From assembly GCA_950022295.1 (NCBI GenBank), contig OX465600.1, forward strand, positions 620,001-684,000: a stretch of 64,000 bases of DNA, read 5' to 3'. This document shows positions 43,875 to 57,700 of this stretch, piece by piece (the stretch's first letter is position 1; each line of letters starts with the position of its first letter). This DNA is from Bromus sterilis (taxonomy: Eukaryota > Streptophyta > Magnoliopsida > Poales > Poaceae). Position numbers and translations under genes: made by a program. A model generated the notes under the pieces. That model worked only from the letters and a program-made list of their open reading frames with translations. It did not search any database and had not been told where the DNA came from.

Positions 43875-46700
43875 ATGGAGTCGGCCGGCGGCGGCGGCGG
43901 GCTGGGCAACATGCGCGCGGTGCTCGCCATACTCCAGTGGTGGGGCTTCAACGTCACCGTCATCATCATCAACAAGTGGATCTTCCAGGTACCATCTCTT
44001 ACTCTCCCCGCCGCCGCCGCCGGCCGCCCTCTCCATTGCTCGGATCTGTGACCACGCCCCTCCTTCCGACCTGATTTGGTACTAAGGCGAGGCAGCCACA
44101 CCCACAAGGAGCAGGAGGAGCAATCTGTAGTAACGCGTGGCTCTCTTTGCCCCAATGGGGGAAAAAAGGACCGCTCTTTCTGCGAAATCCATAGATTTAT
44201 ACTACTCCAAGAACAGCACATCCGTTTGGTTGGGAGCTGCCTCTGCTGCACATTCACTGGCCACCTGTAATCCTCCTAGTGTCTCAGTCTGATTTTGCAA
44301 TATTGCCCCCTTCAGCTCATCACATCCACTCAATCCACCTGTAATTCTTAGGCTTAGTTTGGCAACAATGTTTATTAAAAACCAGGGTAATTCAAAACCA
44401 CGGTTTTCCAAAGTGTGGGGAAAGAATACTACAGTTTTTTAAAACCATGGTTTTCTCAGTTTTATAAAAACTACAGAGATGTTTGGCTGATAGTGTTTTA
44501 CTGTAGTATTGATTGGTTGTTACACGTGGATAAACCGCTAACCGATTATCGGTGCTCGGTTAGAAATACCCTAACGACCACCAGTTGCATGTCTGGACTG
44601 AGCTGGTTGCTTGCTAGGATCCGAGGTGCATGACTTATACTTGCATGTCTACCTTCCTTGGCCAGCTGCGTACGAATGCGCTTCCAGCTAGCTACCTTGG
44701 GTAGCTGCGTACGAGTCTGCTTAACGACCAATCGATCTACCGCGCTAGCTACTAGCTGAAAAGTAATCGGAAGCCAGACTTGATAGACGTGTGCAAAATC
44801 GTTGGAAATTAATCAGTCCCGTCATTCCATCTATCAGTGAAATATCTAATCTACAATCACCGAACTGAAAGAGTTCTACAATCACCGGACTGGACAGAAG
44901 AACGGAATATAGTAAAGCATCGAAGAGTGCATGCCTTCTTTTCCTGATGGTGAGCTTGATTTACTCATGACTACACATCAAAGTATTTAAAACCGTGGTT
45001 TTTTTTTAAACTGTGGTATTTTCTGAAAACTTCAAAAATACTTTGTTGCCAAACGTAGCCTTAGTATGTTTTGCACCTCTAACCCGGACTCATGTTTCGC
45101 CAATAAACTCGAGCGTCGCATTAGCAGACAATGAGAAGGTGTCGATTAGCTCTTGGATTACAGTGTCGTATTCTTACCTTAAAAATGTATTGAACTAGTC
45201 CCTGAACAACACGTTTAATTAATTTTCGATGGATAAACCATATGGCATGAGAACAATGCCCACCGCATGCTTCTGTTTATGTTGTTGTTCAAGCTAGCCT
45301 ACTTTCCAGAGGGCAATGTGTCTGTTTGGTGATATAACATTACCCCCACCTTTTTTTTCCTGCAGAAGCTGGATTTCAAGTTCCCCCTGACGGTGTCCTG
45401 CGTCCACTTCATATGCTCCTCCATCGGGGCTTATGTTGCGATCCACGTGCTCAAAGCGAAGCCGCTTATCCAGGTCGAACCCGAGGACCGATGGAAGAGG
45501 ATCTTCCCCATGTCCTTCGTGTTCTGCATGAACATCGTGCTCGGGAACGTCAGCCTGCGCTACATCCCGGTCTCCTTCATGCAGACTATTAAATCATTCA
45601 CCCCTGCTACCACAGGTACCGTACCGTCATTCTATGCTCTTACCGCCACATTTTTCCTGTTCGAAAAGAAGCACTAGAGTTGTGTGGTGCTGCTGCCTAT
45701 AACGTCTTTGCTGATTCGATGTGATGCAGTTATTCTGCAGTGGTTGGTTTGGAGCAAGCACTTTGAGTGGCGCATATGGGCTTCGCTTGTCCCGATTGTT
45801 GGGGGGATACTCCTGACCTCAATGACTGAGCTTAGTTTCAACATTTTTGGTTTCTGTGCTGCCATGATTGGCTGCCTTGCCACCTCTACGAAGACCATCT
45901 TGGCAGAGTCCCTGCTCCATGGATACAAATTTGACAGGTACATGCTCATCTTGTGGTGCTATGGTTGGTGCTTTAGTGGCTGGTGTGGTCTGGCATACGT
46001 AATGTTAAAGAAATTTAGAGGATCATTTTTCTTCCTAAATCATAAGTTGTTTTTCGAGTTCGAGGATCAGAAAATTTAGTGTTACCATGAGGTTCAAACT
46101 TGTAAGGTTTTTGCCTCGGTAAGATGATTTATTAAGTATTCTCTGTTTCTACAGCATTAACACGGTGTACTACATGGCACCCTTTGCCACCATGATACTG
46201 GCTCTTCCAGCAATGTTGCTTGAAGGAGGTGGCGTAATCGACTGGTTCTACACACACGACTCTGTCTTTTCTTCGCTGACTATCATCCTAGGCTCAGGGG
46301 TGCTTGCATTTTGCCTCAACTTCTCCATCTTCTACGTGATCCATTCAACCACCGCGGTGACCTTCAATGTTGCTGGCAACCTTAAAGTAAGACCAGTCTG
46401 GACTTCTCACTCTCTCTCTTCCCTCAAGTTTCTCCTCTGTTTCTAGAAAGTAAAAAACTGAACATTGTGCTGTAGGTTGCTGTTGCGGTATTAGTCTCAT
46501 GGTTGATCTTCCGGAACCCGATCTCCCCTATGAATGCAATTGGATGCGCAATCACACTCGTGGGCTGTACCTTCTATGGGTATGTGAGGCATCTCATCTC
46601 CCAACAGCAGGCTGCCGCCCCAGGGAGCCAAGGAACGAATTCACCGAGAAGTCGGGTGGAGATGCTCCCCCTTGTAGGCGACAAGCAAGAGAAGGTCTAG
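43875..46700 (+). CDS. Golgi nucleotide-sugar transporter, UDP-galactose transporter 1 type
   Basis: Exons 43875-43988, 45366-45615, 45730-45937, 46155-46386 and 46476-46700 join in phase to 342 residues with about ten hydrophobic segments (TPT/EamA fold). Diagnostic stretches are ILQWWGFNVTVIIINKWIFQ, KLDFKFPLTVSCVHFICSS, SFMQTIKSFTPATTV, ASLVPIVGGILLTS, STKTILAESLLHGYKFDSIN and TTAVTFNVAGNLKVAVAVLV. These follow closely the Arabidopsis proteins At1g77610 and At1g21870 as I recall them, described as UDP-galactose transporters of the Golgi (GONST5 group). The substrate is inferred from that similarity. Intron 1 is long (1377 bp) and contains a Tourist-like element. No lesion is seen. Confidence 0.93.
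44351..45060. mobile_element. Tourist/PIF-Harbinger-like element, 710 bp, TSD TTA, in transporter intron 1
   Basis: Left end GGCTTAGTTTGGCAACAATG and right end ACTTTGTTGCCAAACGTAGCC are inverted repeats with few mismatches, flanked by TTA (44348-44350 and 45061-45063). Subterminal AAAACCACGGTTTT and AAAACCGTGGTTTT words also pair. A 3-bp TWA duplication is the mark of the Harbinger superfamily. Confidence 0.85.
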
Positions 46701-47358
46701 CAAGGCAATACTCTTGCCATATCCACGAGCCATTTTCGTTTCAGCAGTTTGATGGTACATTACAACTTGACGCAGTTGAGAGAAGCCAGTGACTCTTAGG
46801 GGGGCAATACTTTCTTGTGAAGCTGCATTTGTTGTACTCAGGCAGGAAAACTGTGCGGGTTTGCTCTCATAGGGTTGTTAGTTATGTACTTAGTCAAACC
46901 CCCCCAGATGATTTGTGTGATTAGAGGATGCTGCTTCTATTTTCTTGTTTTGCTGCCATATGTGTAGACCTTAAACTGTTGGTATGGAAGCTAAAGGCAT
47001 TATGATATAATCATGTGAGTCATCTTGAAATTCTGTTGCACGTTATGTTCTTTGGTTGGAAAAAAGAACTAGGAACATAAAAGTTAATTCACTAACCATT
47101 TTTTAGCTATGTAGGAATGTAGAAGCTAAATGAATTTACAAATTTTGTGATTTCACTATACTGATTGTGAATTTTACAACAATAAATCTGTGAGGGTTCA
47201 TGTACTTTGGATCTCACTTCCTCCAAGATTTGCCTAAAAGATGCGAACTTTGGAGAACTTTACAAATGAAGTCAAGATACACTCATTCTGTGTACACTGC
47301 TTGGAAAATAACTAAAAATAAGCTGGAAGATGAACTCCATAACCGCGAGAGTAGATCA
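46701..47358. other. Convergent spacer between transporter and FAB1-like kinase
   Basis: Holds the two 3' UTRs. No repeat or extra gene recognised. Confidence 0.5.
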
Positions 47359-50300
47359 TCACTGGATAGAGCATGTCTCGGTTTGATGATGAGGCTTCTG
47401 GCTGTCGATCTTCGACAAGTTACAGTTGCCACGTGCACAATATTTACAAGTCCCTGAACGGTTCTTTGATGTGCTCCAATCATCTGGAACCGTTAGGAAA
47501 TACTTGGTCATGAACTTCCTGAACCTTTTCTTGTACTCCCTGGGTGAAATTACCGTTGGCGTAGCGTTCTTCGGCACCACAAGAGAAGTTTTCACCCATG
47601 TCTCCAACTGCTTGTCCCATGTGTATTGCCTCAGGTAATCGATGATGCCAAATACAAACTCATGATTTTGTTCATCCACTCCCAGCAGTAGAGAGTAATC
47701 CATAACATTAACTGACTGCAAGCATAATATTTTATGTTAAAACTGTATGCTGATAGAAACGTGACTAATTTACCCATGGTTTAGGTGAAGTAAATGAATA
47801 CCGTGAGAAAAGATGTATCGTTCCAGATCGCCCGCTGCAAGAGATGTTTTGTTCTTCCTCCAATATAGATAGGAGAAACACGCATATCCTCGACAAAGTT
47901 TTCATCCAAGTAAACAGTGTGAGGGTCACTTGAGTCATTGACATATCGAGAGAAAACCGCACCTTTAAGATCGTATATCCGTGACACGTTGTGTCCAAAC
48001 AGAAGATTTTCCATCACCATCAGATCAATCTTCACTTCTTTGCCATGCCTTACTTGCTTAACCTGAAACAGGGAAACTCACACTTTAGAAACACATAAAC
48101 AACAGAGGAAAATCTGGAAAATATGTTCCACAAATTGATGTAAGATACCTGATAGATTCCTAAAATTTTGGCAAGGCAGGTTTGGCTCCCGGTGTCGAGG
48201 GAGTGGTAAACATGCTTGAAATAATCGGGGGCGAATTCTATGAAAGATTCAAACTCCGTCTTCATTATTTGCTTGACGATGAACCTGCCATCCATTGTTT
48301 TCGCAAACAAAGCCTTGGTCTTTCCGCCTTGCGCGTCCCATTTCTTGCATCGGCTTAAGGAAGCGATGTATGCAAGCTCAGATGGACAGCATTTCTTTCG
48401 AAGAGTATAGAACTGATTTGCATGCACACAAATAACTGAATATTTTCCTTTGAGATTTGCTTTCCCGTTGACAGATATCTCCGGATGGAGGGAGGATGAT
48501 AGGAGCGAGCTATCATAGTTGTACAGTTCATCAGACAAAAAGCTTGCTTCAGAATCTGAACATTCATTGGATGACCAGGATGATGAAGAGGCAGAAGAAG
48601 AACCTTCGGATGACACGCTGCTAGTGTCTGATGCATGGCTCTCCACAATAGAATCCAGGAGGTGGCGGCGGTCCTCGGATATGGCGAGAGCACGGGAGAT
48701 TATGCTGGATATCTCATCCTCTGATACAGACAAGACATTGCCACCTGGACCAACTACGAATCGCGGAGAGGACGTCTCCTCGGCAGATTGTCTATGAAAG
48801 GGTGGAAGGTGAGATGGAGAATAGCGGTTAACAAGCTCAAACTTGTCCAAATATCCAGCCTGAAGCTCTTGCCTGTAAGCCAATCTTGACTCACTAAGTG
48901 GACTCCAAACCCATCTCTCCCTGTCTTCCCATTCGGTAATTCTGAATTGTGAAATACCAAATGTCTCTTGCTTATCAGATATCGAACTTTGTACAATTGG
49001 ACCATTTCCCTGCCCCTGAGAATCCAATCTATCTGATGTTCCGGACGGTGACATCTTCGTGCTATCTTGCTCTTCATAGTGTCTATCATGAGGATTTTCA
49101 TCAGTCAGTGTTGATGAATGTCTATTCATCACCGGTTCACTAAGCTGCACTGGCTCAATAGATCCATTCTCCAATGATAGTTGGCTGCTGGTGTACTCGG
49201 CGACGATATCATCGGCCTCAGCTCCTGTTGCTACCCGGTTATGAGTAAGTTCAACCGTCACCTTCTTCGTGCCATTACTCATTCTTTCTTTTCGAGCAGA
49301 TTTACAGAGTAGAAGTCGATGCAACCGTCGGTCCCACACATATTGTTCAAGCAGAAGGTCCTGGTAGAGCCAATTTATATCAAGAATCTCATGCGCCGAG
49401 GACCTAGACATCCCATGTTGATCAACAGCCTTCATCAGAAAATCCTGATGATATTAATGGACAATCAGTAAAATAACAATTACCAGAAATCATGAGTAAA
49501 TTCATTTGAGTAACAAAAAAAGGGTCATGCAGTTATTGTTACCACAAACTCATCCTTCTCTTTGATCAACATCTCTTCCAGTTGAGAAAACTCTTTAACA
49601 GGAAGGGAGGCACCACAGTTGATCGACACATCAGGAAACTGATTCCTCATGTGCTTTAGTATGCTTTGAATTTCAGTGAAAAGGGTAACTCCTCTAGCAA
49701 GAACCTAAATTAACACCACGCATGCATTAGACTGAATTCCGAAGGCTAGCACACAAGGTGACCATGAGATGAAGTAAAATCAAATAAAAACTGTACATAC
49801 ATTTCTCCCCTGTTGCTGGAACAACTCATGTGTACTGGGATTATGGAACTCAAGGGTTTGCTGTGGCTTGCAGGCGTCGTATATTTCGACCGATGAATAC
49901 TGAAACATTGCAACTTTGGAGCCCAGGCTGAAGTTGACAGATCCCAAGTCAAACATGAAGAAAAATCATCAGTATACCTTCTCGCAAGAGAAAAATTAGC
50001 AATGAAGTATAAGATAAACAGAATATAACAATTCTTGAATCGCTTGAGCATACCCAAAAAAGCGCAAGCAGTCCCTGTTCACCGAATGCCCGCATATTGA
50101 TAGCCTTCTAGAAGCAGAGTGGCTTGAAAAACTGAGTTCAAGGAACTTCCCAAATGAGAGATTGCGTGCCTCAGTCGACATCAGCACTCTTCGAGATGAT
50201 TTGGATATCCCGCTTTCCTGCTCACATCTTAGACATCTAGTCCACATCCAAATTTTTGATTTGGATTCACCAGGTAAGCGAAGCTCAGGCAGCAAACGCT

Positions 50301-53106
50301 TCACAAGAACCGTCAGGTTTCCATCGCGGTGGGTGTAAGAATACATGTGAGCCTCCGGAGGTTCTCCACATGTGAAACAGCTTAGGTTCTGACACAAATA
50401 AATATTCAGGAATCATGAGCAGTTGAGCATGTTGTTCGTATCAAACGTCAGACAATCTTCTCCATGACCATAACACAAGGGCATGTTTGTAAGTAACAAA
50501 TTTATCATCTACTGTTTTTTTTGTTAAAAGGATCCTACTGTTTTTTTTTTTCAAGAATGTTATGTAAAAATGAAAGTAAAATGTATCATCTAAATTGTTC
50601 ATCAAAAGTGGGACACTGCAATAACAGCTTTACCTGATTCTGCAGAATGTCTTGCAAATATCGTCCTAAGGAGACATCGAAGTTTCCATAATAGTTTATC
50701 CTGGACAAATGACTCTGCTCACAGATGACCTGTTTTGCGATGCATTGGCTGGACATCAAAATCAGTATGCTCTGAGAATCCAACACGTCATCAGGCTCAT
50801 CAATGTATGAGGTTTTCTCTTCACCGTAAGTGGTGCTGCGTTGCTCCCCATTTTCAAATGCAGCTGACAATTGCTCATGTTTTCCACTCGCAACTGACAA
50901 TTGCTCCCCATTTTCACCACAAGCCAGTATCATCTGTTGATCTGTTTGTTTCTGGAAATCTTTCAAATTGTCCATGTACTCGCCAGAATCTTCACTTGGT
51001 ACTTCTTGATCGTGTTCAAGTCTTGATTCTTTCTGTTGATCAGCTGTCTCTTGAGAAGTGACAGGTAGATAGATATTCTGATGGCGGAATATATCAACAA
51101 ATCCTCGCAGTGATCCTGGGACTGAAGATACTAGCATTTTTTCAGAAGGAAGTGCATGATTTGAATGAATTGTTGTACTTGTAGCATCCGCGAGGTCACT
51201 CGAGCAGCCGTCCGTTGATGAGTGTAAAGCATCTGAATTTGCAGAAGAAGCAGTAGTTGTCTCTGCATCAGTATTATGTTCCAGTGATCTGTTATATGTG
51301 ACATCATTCTCTTTACGACTGACAGGAAATGATGGCTCTTCCTTCATACCAACAGAGTTCAGAGCATCTTTGTCATTCAAGAATACCCTCTGATCTTCAA
51401 AGAAGGATGTCTCAAGAACCAGGTGGTACGCCGCAAACACTGTGTAGAGCATGACTTGCTTGACTTTCTTCAGTTCTTCGCTATTTGCACCTCGAAGTAA
51501 TATCTGCCGAAAGGAAAAGTTATAACAGCTGTGCAGAAGATATATCCATCTTGTTAATTGTCATATACAGAAATCTTGCTATGAATTCCATGAAATAGAT
51601 TCAACATGAGTCTTATACATGATATAACATCAATGCACAGTGGTGGGATGACAATAGAAATGGACAAAGCGTGCGTACCGTGCATCCTAATGGCCTGGGA
51701 AAGCCTTCCAAGAACATCAATGTTTTCAATGGCCGCTTCCCGCCTTCACCACCGGCATGGTTATGCTTCTCCATGACCTTTTCGATGTGGAAGTAGTCAC
51801 ACTGCTTCAGCTTTGTCGAGGTCATGATGTCTGAAGCAGAGACTATATGAGATCCAGAGCAGCGAGCAATCCTCTGCAACCGGTTGAGCTTCATATCGAG
51901 CACCAGAGTGACTCCTTGGTTCAGTAGAAGCTCCTGTATGTCCCGCGAAACTGTTTTCTCCACCATGATGACATCTGGAGCGCATTTCTCCATCACTTTG
52001 CTGATAGCCTTTTCCAAATGGTCCTTTTCCTGATAAAAGAAGACACAAAAGATATGGTGTTGGTGCTGTAAATCTCAAGTTGTGTTTCAGAAAAGAGTAT
52101 AAATTCGTGTCACACACCAACCTGGTCCATGGAATCAAATGATGACAAGCTGACATCGGAGTCCCCGAGGGCGCCTTGGAGCAGCAGCAGCTTGGGGTTG
52201 TGGCACTTGGTGGGCATGTGCTTGTGAGCTGCATACTTCCTGAACACCAACCCCTTGATCACTTCACTGCAAACATGACACACATAGCTACATCAGAATG
52301 CTGAACTGAGATGATCCTGCATCGATCATCAGACAGACAGGGTTTATGTCTAGCAGAGAAGTATATATATTTTTACCACTGTCGGCGGGTTCCGGTGGCG
52401 ATGCGCTTGACCTTGACGTAGGACCCGGGGTCCATTTCATTTCCAATTTTGCCGTCTGGCTTGATGAGCAGGGCAGCCTCCCAGGACAGGGCGGTGACGA
52501 TGTCGAGCCATCCCTCACCACCGTCATCTTCCCGGGGCAAGGAGATGCCTGCAGAAGCTAGGAACCGGCTGGTGAGCATCTTGAGCTGCCTGTCCATGGC
52601 CCTAAGCATCGCCGTTTGCCGCTCCTCCCTGGGACTCGGGCTGGGGCTGGGTTCAGAGTCACTGGAACTTGGCTGGCCCCAGCTGATACCATCATCGTCG
52701 TCGTCGACGTCATCTTCATCATCATTTGTGTATGCACCCAAATGGTTGGTATCATCATCGTGGACGGCCGCGTCGGGCGGTGCCCAGATGGCATCACCCT
52801 CATTGGTGCCGGCGAATTCAGCGGCTCCGTTGTCAGAGTCGTCGTCGGCATGCTTGGGGGTGGCTTGGTACGCCGGCAGCAGGAAATGGACGCGGTTGGG
52901 TTTACGGTCGAGGCTGCCCTCCCTGCAGCAGCAGCAGCAGCAGCAGATAGTACATCACCTCAGTCAGTAGCATATGGACACACACAGAGGGATATTGCAG
53001 CATTCAAGACAGAGAAAAGGAAGGAAGGAGATGAGACTGAGAGGCACACATACCTACTAGTAGTACCATTATTAGTAGTGGTGGTGATCATGAGCGTGGT
53101 ATTCAT
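47359..53106 (-). CDS. FAB1/PIKfyve-like phosphatidylinositol-3-phosphate 5-kinase lacking a FYVE domain
   Basis: Eleven exons (53106-53054, 52922-52377, 52266-52122, 52029-51679, 51503-50634, 50388-50054, 49927-49801, 49704-49543, 49444-48149, 48062-47802, 47715-47359) join in phase to exactly 1500 residues. The N-terminus is acidic and has no FYVE finger. Residues about 200-430 form the TCP-1-like chaperonin domain (CHNPKLLLLQGAL, CAPDVIMVEKTVSRDIQELLL, GCTILLRGANSEELKKVK). A cysteine/histidine-rich block follows (CFTCGEPPEAHMYSYTHRDGNLTVLVK, CGHSVNRDCLRFFG). The C-terminal lipid kinase has GRFIVKQIMKTE, IYDLKGAVFSRY near residue 1325 and MDYSLLLGVDE near 1388. The enzyme type makes PtdIns(3,5)P2 on endosomal/vacuolar membranes; absence of FYVE places it with the FAB1C/D class. 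The gene is convergent with the transporter gene. No lesion is seen. Confidence 0.93.
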
Positions 53107-54036
53107 GGCCAATTTATTTATTACTGAAACGAAAGCTTAGATGGCGTTGCAGTTGCAGCACATATCTGGTAGTATCTGAATGTCCTGACTGAAGTGATTG
53201 GCCCCAAGCCCAAGCTTGCTTGATTGACTGTAGGCAAAAAATACAAGAGTGGTATATAAGTCTGTGGTGTGCGTATTAGAGAAGAGTGCAGCGTTGATGA
53301 GGTTGAGTGATTATGAATGTTGATGTTCATTCGGAGCGGTATGTGTATGTATGTAAACAAAGAAAGGTAGTGGGAATCCCCGAGAGAGAGAGGGGAAACC
53401 AACCATTTTTCCGACAGCGACAGATTCAACGATTCTTTGAACAAATTACTCCAAGTTGAGAGGAGAGGAGAGAGGAGCTCACCTTTGTATGATTTTCCGT
53501 CAGAAGAAACGCGGCATGCTTGCTCGCATGGGTCAGATGACCCAAAATCACAAGGATCGAGCCGCCGCCGACGAAGCAGCAGGTGGTGGTGGTGATGAAG
53601 GGAGCTGAGCAGAAATAGGAGAAGAAGTCTGGTCTGATGATGTATTACTTACAGGATTGCCGGCGAGAGAGAAGAAGAAGAAGAAGAAGAAGCAATGGAG
53701 CAACAGAGAGCAAGAGCAGGGAAGAAGAAAGAAATAGGAGGAGGAGGAGAAGAAGACGACGAGAGGGAGGCTGTCTGGCTGTGGCTGGTATGGTAGCTAG
53801 CTACTCGTGTCGGTGTCTCCCTCCCCTCGTGACAATCACCACCCAAGCAACCAAACAGAAACAAACGTTTGAGAGGTTATTTCTCCCTCTCCGCTCGCTC
53901 GCTCGGTCACCGGAGAAGGAGGAGGAGCCGCAACTCAAACCATAAGTTTCTCCTGTCTTTCTTGCGACAATCTTTCTTTCTTTCTTGTGTGTCTTTTTTT
54001 TCTTTCTACATACTACCTCTGTCTCATAATGTAGTA
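53107..54036. other. Upstream region of the FAB1-like gene
   Basis: Purine-rich leader region with a GAA run (about 53667-53690), a GGAGGA/GAAGAAGAC stretch and an AG-rich block (53380-53480). Likely includes 5' UTR and possibly a leader intron, which could not be placed with confidence. Confidence 0.4.
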
Positions 54037-54136
54037 CTTCCTCCGATCCATATTACTTGTCTTAAAATAGATGTATTTAGATGCATTTTAGTGATAGATA
54101 CATCAATTTTAGGACAAGCAACATGAAAAAAGGAAG
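54037..54136. mobile_element. Stowaway MITE, 100 bp, TSD TA, nested in an older Stowaway
   Basis: CTTCCTCCGATCCATATTAC at the left pairs with the right end, which finishes AAAAAAGGAAG; TA flanks both. The outer sequence, CTCTGTCTCATAATGTAGTA before and TTTTTTGAGCTAGTCG after, looks like an older Stowaway into which this one jumped. Confidence 0.75.
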
Positions 54137-54157
54137 TATTATTTTTTGAGCTAGTCG

Positions 54158-54189
<32 letters not shown>

Positions 54190-54241
54190 ATATATGCTTT
54201 CCACACAAATTTCGATCGTATCGCATCAAGTTTTTTATGTA

Positions 54242-54334
54242 CTTTCCCCGATTCATAATAAGTGTCGTTTATCTAGTAAAAAGTTTGTACTAACTTAGTA
54301 CAAAATAACAACATTTATTTTGGAACGGAGGGAA
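54242..54334. mobile_element. Stowaway MITE, 93 bp, TSD TA
   Basis: Left end CTTTCCCCGATTCATAATAA and right end ATTTATTTTGGAACGGAGGGAA are imperfect inverted repeats flanked by TA; AGTAAAAAGTTTGTACTAACT lies in the centre, as in common Stowaway families. Confidence 0.75.
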
Positions 54335-54794
54335 TAGTATATAAGAGAAAAAACAAACCAACTTGTATATGATTTTGTAAAAATGATTCCAGCACGTTAC
54401 TAGCAAGTAGTGCATTTCTGTCCATTGCAGTGTAGAGGAGGTACGCGTGGGCAAGCCCTAGCACGTTACGCGACATGCATGGTGACACATGGATCGATCA
54501 TCTATCTATTTTTTTTTGTCTGCCTATACTATACTACCTACGTGTCCAGTTTAGCCAGCCACGCCATCATTCCATTTCCATTTCCATGAATGAATCATCA
54601 TATCAAACCAAACTCCTGAATTATTAGGACGCACCGGCACACAATTATTGACGTTTTCTCCCCATTCATTCATTAACCAATCGTGGTTGACGTTTTCTTC
54701 CCATTCATTCATTAACCAATCGTGGTTGACGTTTTCTTCCATTTACATATCGTCTTTTTTAAAATAAATAAATAATTAATTATTGTCTTAATAA
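54335..54794. other. Intergenic, with a direct repeat
   Basis: A 46-bp unit (GACGTTTTCTCCCCATTC.. with ATTCATTAACCAATCGTGGT) is present twice in a row plus a part (54650-54745). No gene. Confidence 0.5.
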
Positions 54795-57700
54795 TAAATT
54801 AAATTCAAAGCGATTGTGACTCAGATTCATTTCCTTCCAATCAGTCGATTGTACCACATTTCTCTCTCGGTGCGACGTACGTCGTTTTAGACTCTATGAG
54901 CTAATTATACTATTACCTTCTATCCATATTAATAGACTCAACTTTATTTAGATTCATACATATCTAGTTAGTACAATAAAGATGAGTGCTCTCACTAGCT
55001 GAGGCTAGGTTCGTGGGAAGAAAAGATAGATTGTCGCTCTCAGATTTTCATTTTGGTCCCATGAATTACATTTTCATGTGGCGCTCGCTTAATCTCAGTG
55101 AGCAGGAATTGTTGTTTTTCCAATGAAAGTAGGTGTACATCAATTTTATAGTGGCTGACATGTGGGTCCTCTCTCTCTCAACAACCTCTATTCGCAGGCC
55201 AGACGCTGCACACGTACTGCACACACGCTCATATAGCACATGTAGCTATGAAAAATAAAAAAAATTACTCATGATATTTCAAGCACATATGTTGACCAAT
55301 TATGCATACTCCATGTAACAAATCAGAAAATAAGGTTTCTACACTACAAGGTTAACGCATGTTGCTACAAACCATGGTGATTCTTGATTTTACTTTTACT
55401 ATTATTCATGATATTTTTTTATGATATTGATTTGTATATATATATATATATATATACTTGCTTGATTTCTTTTCATAGTTTTTGAAGAATTGTTTATACA
55501 AAGTTCTACACATGAGTGTACTTGTGTGTCTAGCTAGAATAGCATTATCCTATATGTACTTGGCAGGCCACATGTCTGGCTAGCTCTGCTCTAGCTCATG
55601 TGTACAAGCAAGGTGGCATGATTAGATACACCAATAATTCCTACCTCAATTAATAATAAGAAAATTATGGGTGATTGCTCAATATTATTAGACATGGTGT
55701 TGACCATTTGAGTATGCATCCAACTGGATCGATTTCCACGCCACAAACAAATCATTTCCCAGTCGACATGTACATCCTCAATATGGAGTGTAAGCGTTGG
55801 AGCAGCAGACACTATATACAACTATAAGAGCATCAACAATCGGACCTAGCAAAATCCTTTTTCCTAAACGTTCATGGATGCATCCACGAACAATGAAAAC
55901 TGCTTCGGCAGCCGCCCGCCCGCATATCCGGCCTCTCACATGCTATTCATGTAACATAGATAAAAAAATTTTGAACGAGATAAAAGATTTATAGATTACC
56001 ATAAGATAGTACAGATTACAAGTAGGACCCTGGCAAGATAAAAAACTACTGATACAGCCCCACCACTTACAGAAAGGACCCCAAGAGGAGAAATAGAAAA
56101 GCAATCGGATCCAACTTCTTCCCAATGAACAATATAGTCGCCGGAGCCGGGGACGAACCACTTGGTACGGAGAAATCCATTGAGGAGAAGAACTGCCTCA
56201 CAAAGGAGGAATAACAGGCTGCCCTTCAGCCAGAAGACATCGAAACCGAGTTGAGGAAGCCTGCCATGGACCACCGCAATGGGCTGTAACACTCCCATAG
56301 GAGACCGCCCTGCTAGCATCGGTGGGATGGCACCACGCCTGAAGCACAGAAACGACGAGTACGCACCAGATCCGGCCACCTCCTGCATCTCCAACGACCT
56401 CCCACATCTCATCTCCATCTCCAAGATGGCATCCGAGAAGAGGGGAAGTCGCAAGATCCAGCAGAAGAAGTGGAGCGTCGAGCTTATTGAAGAGGGGGTC
56501 GAGGAAGATCTCCACATAAGGCAGCACCTCGCCACCATAGTGAGGAAAATCACCACGAACAGTTGCAAGCCATGGCTCGAAGACGGCAGCAACTCACACC
56601 CAAGACACCTAAAACTCGGCATACAACCAGACCTAACTATAGGAGCACACCAGGCACCTGCCCCATCGCTTCCCCGACCGGCTGCGCCGGCGGCGAAGGC
56701 CCGGGGGAGGGCCGGGCGGCCAGATCTAAGAACCTCTCGCAGAGAAGGAGGAAGGGAGGAGAGAGACGTGGGGGAGAGAGAGACTGGCCTTCCCACATAG
56801 ATAAATTAGATCAACATATAGATTATTTAGACCATCACCCTTTGTGAATTTGATACTATGTAGTTCTCCCCCTCGGCAGGCAAGTAGCCTTTGCGACTTA
56901 CATCTAGGCTACAGGAGGGCATGGACCCCCCGGATCTAGGCAAGGTGATGGCGAGGAACTCCAATAGGTTTTGGTTTCCTCCTCACTGATTGATGGAGCC
57001 CAAGACTGCTTGTAGCAACATAGTTCATCATCGGATATAGCATAAACGTACAAAAAAAACTAGATACATATTTAAAACTAATAGATGGCTCCAAACATGA
57101 CCACTTCCGCACTGATCCCTTGCTCTTACAGTCGTCGGTGCAGCTACAACCCAATCGCCATTGTCGCCTAACGCTGCGCTGTCGAAGCTCGGCATTGGGG
57201 GCGGCGGGCGCGGGCGGGGGGGGGGGGGTTAGGAATGGGAGGGATTAGGGAGAGGAGGAGGCGGAAAGTGAAGAGTAAGATTTGATCGGGGTCTAGGGTT
57301 CATTCATGTAAGGAATATGTGGGGTTCAGACGGGCTAGCGTGAACCAATTTGACGTGGTGGATGCGTTCAGATCTTACTATACCCATCTCAGGTGCCCCA
57401 TTGTAGATGCTCTAACATTGGCTTACTGTTCACTGTAACATTTTACATATCCATCCATGATATAAAAGGAATTTTTCATCACAAGAAAAAAAATGGAAAA
57501 TGATTTTCTGTGTCTAAAAAATAACGTAAAATAATTATCTGAGAGTTAAGCAGTTAAGCAGGTCATGTTATCTATCCTATCAAGATAACATGGATGTACA
57601 ACTCAAAAAGGAAAGAACTTCTAACTAGTGTATGATCCGTGAACATCCAGCTAGATTTCACTCATGTTGATTAATGGACAAGATGCGTGCATGAACGCAT

